This document shows positions 32,267 to 36,563 of a DNA stretch of 36,563 bases, in pieces. Each line of letters begins with the position of its first letter. Position 1 is the stretch's first letter. The position numbers were made by a program, and so were the translations under genes. This stretch comes from an uncultured Bacteriovorax sp. (GTDB lineage: Bacteria; Bdellovibrionota; Bacteriovoracia; Bacteriovoracales; Bacteriovoracaceae). Under the pieces are notes generated by a model. The model was not told the origin of the DNA and did no database searches. It was given only the letters and a program-made list of their open reading frames with translations. Location: positions 1-36,563 of the forward strand of contig CAMLRB010000004.1 in NCBI GenBank assembly GCA_946482295.1, given 5' to 3'.

Positions 32267-32794
32267 ATGAGACTATTTCTCGGATTGGAAATTCCAGAAA
32301 AAATTAAATCTGAACTTGAAGAAAAAATGAAATCTTTGAAGAAAAGCTCAAAGGGGTGGGAAAGTGCGCATGATTATCACATTACCATGTTATTTTTAGG
32401 GCCAACAAATGAAACTCAATTTGAAATGCTTCAGCAAAGACTTAGTACTTTCAGTTTTCATGAATTTTCACTCGAGACAGATCATGTGCAATTCTTTAAT
32501 CGCCGAATCATGTACATGAACATTGTGGAGAGTGTTGAATTAAAAAAACTTAAAACAGAGATTGATTCTTACTTTCCAGAGTGGATAAGGGAGAAAGACA
32601 AAGCTTTTCATCCACACATTACACTCAAAAGATGGCAGCGGTATGAGTATGATCACCTGACATCGGGGCTTTCAGACATTCATATCCCTCCATGGTCTTT
32701 TGAGGCGGGACATTTAAGTCTTTTCAAATCTGAACGAGATGAGCTCGGAGATAAATATCACGTCATCCAATGTTCTCCTCAATTCACGAAATAG
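32267..32794 (+). CDS. thpR: RNA 2',3'-cyclic phosphodiesterase (2H family)
   Basis: This 175-residue protein has the opening MRLFLGLEIP of the ThpR/LigT group and both HxT motifs (YHITMLF and PHITLKR) at about residues 42 and 131. It hydrolyses 2',3'-cyclic phosphates on RNA or related small RNAs. No Shine-Dalgarno sequence is evident before this ATG. A longer frame from 32231 adds 12 residues, but the family start is preferred. Its start region faces the GFA gene. Confidence 0.83.
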   Translation: MRLFLGLEIPEKIKSELEEKMKSLKKSSKGWESAHDYHITMLFLGPTNETQFEMLQQRLSTFSFHEFSLETDHVQFFNRRIMYMNIVESVELKKLKTEIDSYFPEWIREKDKAFHPHITLKRWQRYEYDHLTSGLSDIHIPPWSFEAGHLSLFKSERDELGDKYHVIQCSPQFTK

Positions 32795-32800
32795 TGATGT

Positions 32801-32830
32801 TTGTCATAGTCTCTATTTCAAAAATATGAT
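32801..32830 (+). promoter_or_regulatory. promoter of pckA
   Basis: TTGTCA (32801-32806) and TATGAT (32825-32830) are separated by 18 bases, 21 bases before the start codon. Confidence 0.5.
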
Positions 32831-32851
32831 TCTATTAACGTGGAGACTATT

Positions 32852-34348
32852 ATGAAAATTTCAACGCCGCTAAAAAACCTTTCTCAAGTAAAACTCATAG
32901 AAAAGGCCATTCAAAATCGGGAAGGTTGCTTAGGTCCTCACGGGGAATTAATAGTCTTAACTGGAAAACAAACTGGAAGATCAGCAGACGATAAGTATGT
33001 AGTGAAAAATAGTATTTCTGAAGAGAAAATTTGGTGGGAAAACAACATTCATGAAATGTCCCAGGAGATTTTCGATCAATTAACGTCGGATGTTTTAGAT
33101 TACTTAAAGGACCGACCAGAAGTTTTTAGCAGTGATAGATCTATAGGTCATATCGGTGATTTTAGTTTGGGCATTCATTTTTATTCTCCAAAGGCCAGTG
33201 CGGCTTTTTTCTGTGGGAATATGTTCAAAGATTTTGAAAGCAATCACGATGATGAGTTTTCAATCCTTCATGCTCCAGATTTTGTGGTAGACCCCTTAAA
33301 ATATAATACCAGATCAGGTGCTGTCATTGTCACATGCTTTTTGCGAAAGCTTACCATCATTGCAGGAACACATTATGCTGGTGAAATAAAAAAAAGTATG
33401 TTTTCCATTATGAACTTTCTCACGCCAGATAGAGGAATCTTACCTACGCATTCCGGTGCAAATCAAAACAGTAAAGGTGAGAGTTATATTTTTTTTGGTT
33501 TATCAGGAACAGGAAAAACAACACTGTCCACAGATGAGGGGTTGCTCCTCATAGGCGATGATGAACACGGTCTTTCAGATAAAGGAATATTTAACTTTGA
33601 GGGAGGATGTTACGCTAAAACGGCCGGACTTTCAGAGAAGACTGAACCTGGTATTTATAAAGCATCGACTCAATTCGGCTCAATGTTGGAGAACGTGAAA
33701 GTCTCGGATGACCAAAATACCCTGGATTTTAACGATGTAACACTCACAGAAAACGGGCGATCAAGTTACCCTTTAAAGTTTATTCATGAACGAGTTTTAA
33801 ATGGTACAGGGACGGTTCCCAAAAATATTTTCTATCTTTCTGCTGATGCTTTTGGCGTGCTTCCTCCTGTTAGCTTGCTGACTTCTCAACAAGCGCTCGA
33901 TTACTTTAAATTGGGTTACAGTGCGAAACTTGCAGGAACTGAAATTGGCATTAAAACACCTGTGGCGACGTTTTCAACATGTTTTGGTGCACCTTTTATG
34001 ATTAGACATCCAAAAGTTTACTCAGAGTTATTAAAACGATTCATTGAACAACATAACATCCGTGTCTGGTTAATTAATACTGGCTGGTATGGTGGAAGTT
34101 ATGGAGAAGGAAAGAGGTTTCCGCTAGCTACTACGAGACAAATTATTCGTGAAATTCAAAATCACAAATTAGACAACGTAGAATTTGTTAAAGAGAAATT
34201 CTTTAACTTAAAGATTCCAACATCCGTAGAAGGAGTTGATCCAAGCTTGTTAAATCCATCCACGGCCTGGAAAGATTTCGATGCTTATAAACAAACAGCG
34301 ACTTCTTTGTCAGAAAGTTTTTCAAATAATTTGATTAAATTGCAGTAG
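32852..34348 (+). CDS. pckA: phosphoenolpyruvate carboxykinase (ATP)
   Basis: This 498-residue enzyme converts oxaloacetate and ATP to PEP and CO2, the first step of gluconeogenesis. Visible are the P-loop FGLSGTGKTTLSTD near residue 212, the PEPCK-specific LIGDDEHG, and TGWYGGSYGEG near 408. It is somewhat shorter than E. coli PckA (540). The ATG at 32852 has GGAG six bases upstream; a GTG four codons earlier is less likely. It would suit a life on amino acids and other C4/C3 carbon. Confidence 0.93.
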   Translation: MKISTPLKNLSQVKLIEKAIQNREGCLGPHGELIVLTGKQTGRSADDKYVVKNSISEEKIWWENNIHEMSQEIFDQLTSDVLDYLKDRPEVFSSDRSIGHIGDFSLGIHFYSPKASAAFFCGNMFKDFESNHDDEFSILHAPDFVVDPLKYNTRSGAVIVTCFLRKLTIIAGTHYAGEIKKSMFSIMNFLTPDRGILPTHSGANQNSKGESYIFFGLSGTGKTTLSTDEGLLLIGDDEHGLSDKGIFNFEGGCYAKTAGLSEKTEPGIYKASTQFGSMLENVKVSDDQNTLDFNDVTLTENGRSSYPLKFIHERVLNGTGTVPKNIFYLSADAFGVLPPVSLLTSQQALDYFKLGYSAKLAGTEIGIKTPVATFSTCFGAPFMIRHPKVYSELLKRFIEQHNIRVWLINTGWYGGSYGEGKRFPLATTRQIIREIQNHKLDNVEFVKEKFFNLKIPTSVEGVDPSLLNPSTAWKDFDAYKQTATSLSESFSNNLIKLQ

Positions 34349-34457
34349 GGGAAATCCTTACTGTTATCCGAGTCTTTTAGACCAGTAAAAAAATATTCCA
34401 CTGCTCGTCTTTGTTGTTAAAATAAATCTAACCAAAACATTTTTCAAAGGAATGAAC

Positions 34458-34748
34458 ATGCTTCAAATGGAAAAGAGTGTAATCGTAGACTTTTTAAGAG
34501 CAACAGATCCAGATATGGAAATTAACGGTGCCGAACTTTCTATGCAAGATTGTGTAGAATTACTAATGGATAAAATCACAGAGATGGAGTTGGATTACTC
34601 TATTCTATCTACTGCATTCGTTAATGGGGTTAACCCAAATCGTTTTGATGATTTTCATGATGCCGTAATGAATCAGTATGAAACAATCAGAGAAGGGGAC
34701 GAAATTCCTGAATCTACTTTAGACCGTATTGCTGCTCAATACAGATAA
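34458..34748 (+). CDS. small acidic protein of unknown function
   Basis: This 96-residue protein is rich in Asp, Glu and Met, with likely helices and no membrane segment. I do not recognise it. AAGG lies seven bases before ATG 34458; an ATG two codons earlier (34452) is too close to that ribosome site. A strong terminator follows. It is a single-gene unit between pckA and the chemoreceptor gene. Confidence 0.6.
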   Translation: MLQMEKSVIVDFLRATDPDMEINGAELSMQDCVELLMDKITEMELDYSILSTAFVNGVNPNRFDDFHDAVMNQYETIREGDEIPESTLDRIAAQYR

Positions 34749-34765
34749 TAATTGCAGATGATGAA

Positions 34766-34794
34766 AAAGGGCCCTTTAAAGGGCTCTTTTTTTT
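34766..34794 (+). terminator. rho-independent terminator
   Basis: A 9-bp stem (AAAGGGCCC with GGGCTCTTT, one G-T pair) closes a TTTAAA loop. It is followed by at least five more T's. It ends the small acidic protein gene and isolates the downstream chemoreceptor. It is the clearest terminator in the window. Confidence 0.85.
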
Positions 34795-34891
34795 AGCGTC
34801 TTCTTGAAGTTTTATTAAATTTTCTTCATTCAATCACCTAAGAAAAAAACCGAAAAATAATTTAAATAAAACTACACAGTATGGAATTTTT

Positions 34892-36563
34892 ATGGCGTTA
34901 TCAAGACTCTCACTTCGTTTGAAAACATATCTTTTGATTTTTCCTCTTTTATTTCTTGTCACCCTTTTGGGAATAAGCCTGACTCATACTTATTATAAAA
35001 ATTGGAATGCCGCGAGTTCATTGGTTGCTCAATATGAAAAGCAGAGTATTCTCTCCAGTTTTATTCACGAATTTCAGAAAGAGAGGGCTAAGTCAGTTCT
35101 CTTTTCCAATAAGGCCATAGATAAAAAAGAACTTGATGAACAGAGATCGCTCGTAGATAGAATCTTGAATAATATTAGTCATCATCAAGAAAGTGTAAAA
35201 AGCATTCGTAAAAGTGTTGATGAAGGAAGTGCTTCAAAAATATTTGCACCAATGTTCAAGGTTCAAATAAGCAAAGTAATCCTCGAGCAAGTTGCACTTT
35301 ATGCAAGCGTCCATTTTAACGGAATGGAATCAAAATTTTCAAGTTTGGCCATCTTTGAGAAAGCAAAAGAGAGCATGGGACAGTTACGAGCTAGAATGAA
35401 TGCTATTTTTGGCCAGAATACGGCATTAAATTCGAAAGATTTGGACGGTATTAGTGAGTTACGCACGGGGATCATTTCCAATCTTGAATCACCAGGTCTT
35501 CAAATTTCTGAAGAAGGAAAAAAACAAGTACAAAAAATTCTAACTTCTCCAGAGTGGGAAGATATCATAAAAAAATACAATGTTGTCGTGGAGAAGTCGA
35601 CAGAAGGTAACTTTGGTATTAACGCTAAAGATTTCTCCGATGCGATTACAACACAAATTAACAATGTCTACGATGTTATTAAATTTGAACAAAATGCCCT
35701 GAGTTCGAAACTTAATGCTGAAGTCGAAGCGGCCAGATTAAGCTTCTTTCTTGCTCTTTCTATTCTCTTATTAATAGTGCTCACAACAGCAGTTGTTTCA
35801 TGGAAATTTACCAATACGTTGAATGAGCAGCTCTCCACTGTCATTGCGGAATTGAATAAATCAACTCCAGAGTTAGCGGATTCAGCAACGACAATGAGCA
35901 GCTTGAGTGCCGAGCTATCATCATGTGCAACTGAACAAGCTTCTGCAATTCAAGAAACAGCTTCTAGCTTAGAAGAAATTTTCGGTATGATTACCAGGAA
36001 TGCTGAGAATTCTAATATTGCGAAAAAATCTTCTGAACAAAGTTTAATCTATGTGGATAATGGACAAAGCTCTGTGAATAACATGTTAAGAGCAATGGAA
36101 TCCATTAACAAAAATAATGAAGCTTTTAATGATTTCATTGTTATGAATAATCGTGATCTTGAAGAAATAGTCAAAGTTATCGCTGATATTTCTGATAAAA
36201 CTAAAGTTATTAACGATATTGTTTTTCAAACCAAATTGCTCTCATTCAATGCATCTGTTGAAGCAGCTCGGGCCGGAGAGCAAGGAAAGGGGTTTGCTGT
36301 CGTTGCGGAAGAAGTAGGAAATTTAGCTACAATGAGTGGTAATGCTGCAAACGAAATCAAGGGACTACTTGAAGGAAGTATTACAAAGGTAAATCAGATT
36401 GTTGTGTCTACTAAAGAGCAAGTCTCTAGGTTGACTAAAGAGGGGCAAGAGGGAATTAAGTCAGGGATTGAAAGGGCCCAGGAATGTACAAGCGCCCTTA
36501 GTGAAATCAATTCTGCTGTTGCTCGGGTAGGAGATTTAGTAAGTGAAGTGGCCGTAGCGTCTT
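34892..36563 (+). CDS. methyl-accepting chemotaxis protein with NIT-type sensor (partial, cut at the window end)
   Basis: Reading from ATG 34892, the frame is open for 557 codons to the window end with no stop. A transmembrane helix (about 13-32) is followed by a helical periplasmic domain whose start ([17 protein letters not shown]) resembles the nitrate-sensing NIT domain. A second helix lies at about 288-307. The signalling helical hairpin then has [20 protein letters not shown] near residue 447. The common hairpin tip reads [20 protein letters not shown], so three positions differ. GGAA lies six bases upstream of the ATG. It would signal to CheA/CheW; ligand not proven. Confidence 0.85.
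   Translation, partial: MALSRLSLRLKTYLLIFPLLFLVTLLGISLTHTYYKNWNAASSLVAQYEKQSILSSFIHEFQKERAKSVLFSNKAIDKKELDEQRSLVDRILNNISHHQESVKSIRKSVDEGSASKIFAPMFKVQISKVILEQVALYASVHFNGMESKFSSLAIFEKAKESMGQLRARMNAIFGQNTALNSKDLDGISELRTGIISNLESPGLQISEEGKKQVQKILTSPEWEDIIKKYNVVVEKSTEGNFGINAKDFSDAITTQINNVYDVIKFEQNALSSKLNAEVEAARLSFFLALSILLLIVLTTAVVSWKFTNTLNEQLSTVIAELNKSTPELADSATTMSSLSAELSSCATEQASAIQETASSLEEIFGMITRNAENSNIAKKSSEQSLIYVDNGQSSVNNMLRAMESINKNNEAFNDFIVMNNRDLEEIVKVIADISDKTKVINDIVFQTKLLSFNASVEAARAGEQGKGFAVVAEEVGNLATMSGNAANEIKGLLEGSITKVNQIVVSTKEQVSRLTKEGQEGIKSGIERAQECTSALSEINSAVARVGDLVSEVAVAS

Noticed and set aside
34372..34382. GTCT-TTT-AGAC palindrome before the small acidic protein
   Set aside because: It shares only 4-bp arms with the palindromes at 4029 and 27631, has a different spacing and no A-run; too short to call.
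34800..34891. FliA (sigma-28) type promoter for the chemoreceptor
   Set aside because: A CCGAAAAA stretch resembles the -10 box, but no TAAA lies at the 15-base spacing.
1..36563. tRNA, rRNA, CRISPR array, insertion sequence or integrase
   Set aside because: None was recognised by reading; no inverted terminal repeats with a transposase frame and no repeat-spacer pattern were seen. A tRNA scan was not possible here.

Overview
The window is a gene-dense, AT-rich stretch of a Gram-negative bacterial chromosome. No rRNA, tRNA, CRISPR array or mobile element was seen. Several genes have periplasmic or outer-envelope features: signal peptides, a lipobox, a periplasmic-type MsrB and an O-antigen-type ABC exporter. 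Both terC paralogues, RlmN, ATP-dependent PEP carboxykinase and many secreted proteins of unknown family would fit Bdellovibrionota (Bacteriovorax/Peredibacter-like predators). That placement rests on gene style and protein flavour only and needs a marker-gene search.

Left region (1-6158): a membrane-anchored cytochrome c and a gamma-carbonic-anhydrase-like protein face a three-gene minus-strand operon. That operon encodes a redoxin/cytochrome c/copper-monooxygenase-like fusion and two small exported redoxins ending in a shared GCxIxY-type tail. A divergent intergenic region with an AT-centred palindrome leads to a 660-residue secreted protein of unknown family. Region 6121-12728 holds an acyltransferase (DUF374), a 2OG-Fe(II) oxygenase, two TerC proteins flanking an NhaR-like LysR regulator and a baeRF-type protein, a GNAT protein, an exported MsrB, and a small protein that is only a histidine-kinase dimerisation domain.

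Central region (12875-21925): a long plus-strand operon. Its first five genes are methylmalonate/malonate-semialdehyde dehydrogenase, a GTP-cyclohydrolase-II-like protein (URC1 type), DUF1688 (URC4 type), uracil phosphoribosyltransferase and uridine kinase. This matches the URC pathway of pyrimidine breakdown known from the yeast Lachancea kluyveri, here with a dehydrogenase that could feed the C3 product into acetyl-CoA. The same strand continues, with tiny gaps or overlaps, into a TesA-like SGNH esterase and a YbbA/YbbP-type ABC exporter. A Wzm/Wzt-like polysaccharide exporter pair follows.

Right region (23541-36563): a tightly coupled minus-strand operon (guanine deaminase, YehS/DUF1456, HutD, RlmN, M15-type peptidase) links purine-base breakdown with a HutD protein. 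A second divergent region carries a palindrome closely related to the first and leads to a secreted HExxH metalloprotease. After it come a lipoprotein, a small membrane protein, a YkgJ-type cysteine-cluster protein and a lone receiver domain. Next are a serine beta-lactamase-like hydrolase, a GFA-family protein, ThpR, PEP carboxykinase, a small acidic protein with a clear terminator, and the first 557 codons of a NIT-domain chemoreceptor cut by the window edge.

Convergent genes repeatedly overlap at or near their stop codons, so space between genes is minimal. No gene-free stretch exceeds 300 bases. Starts were often moved inward from the longest open frame when a Shine-Dalgarno sequence or the family N-terminus favoured an internal codon.
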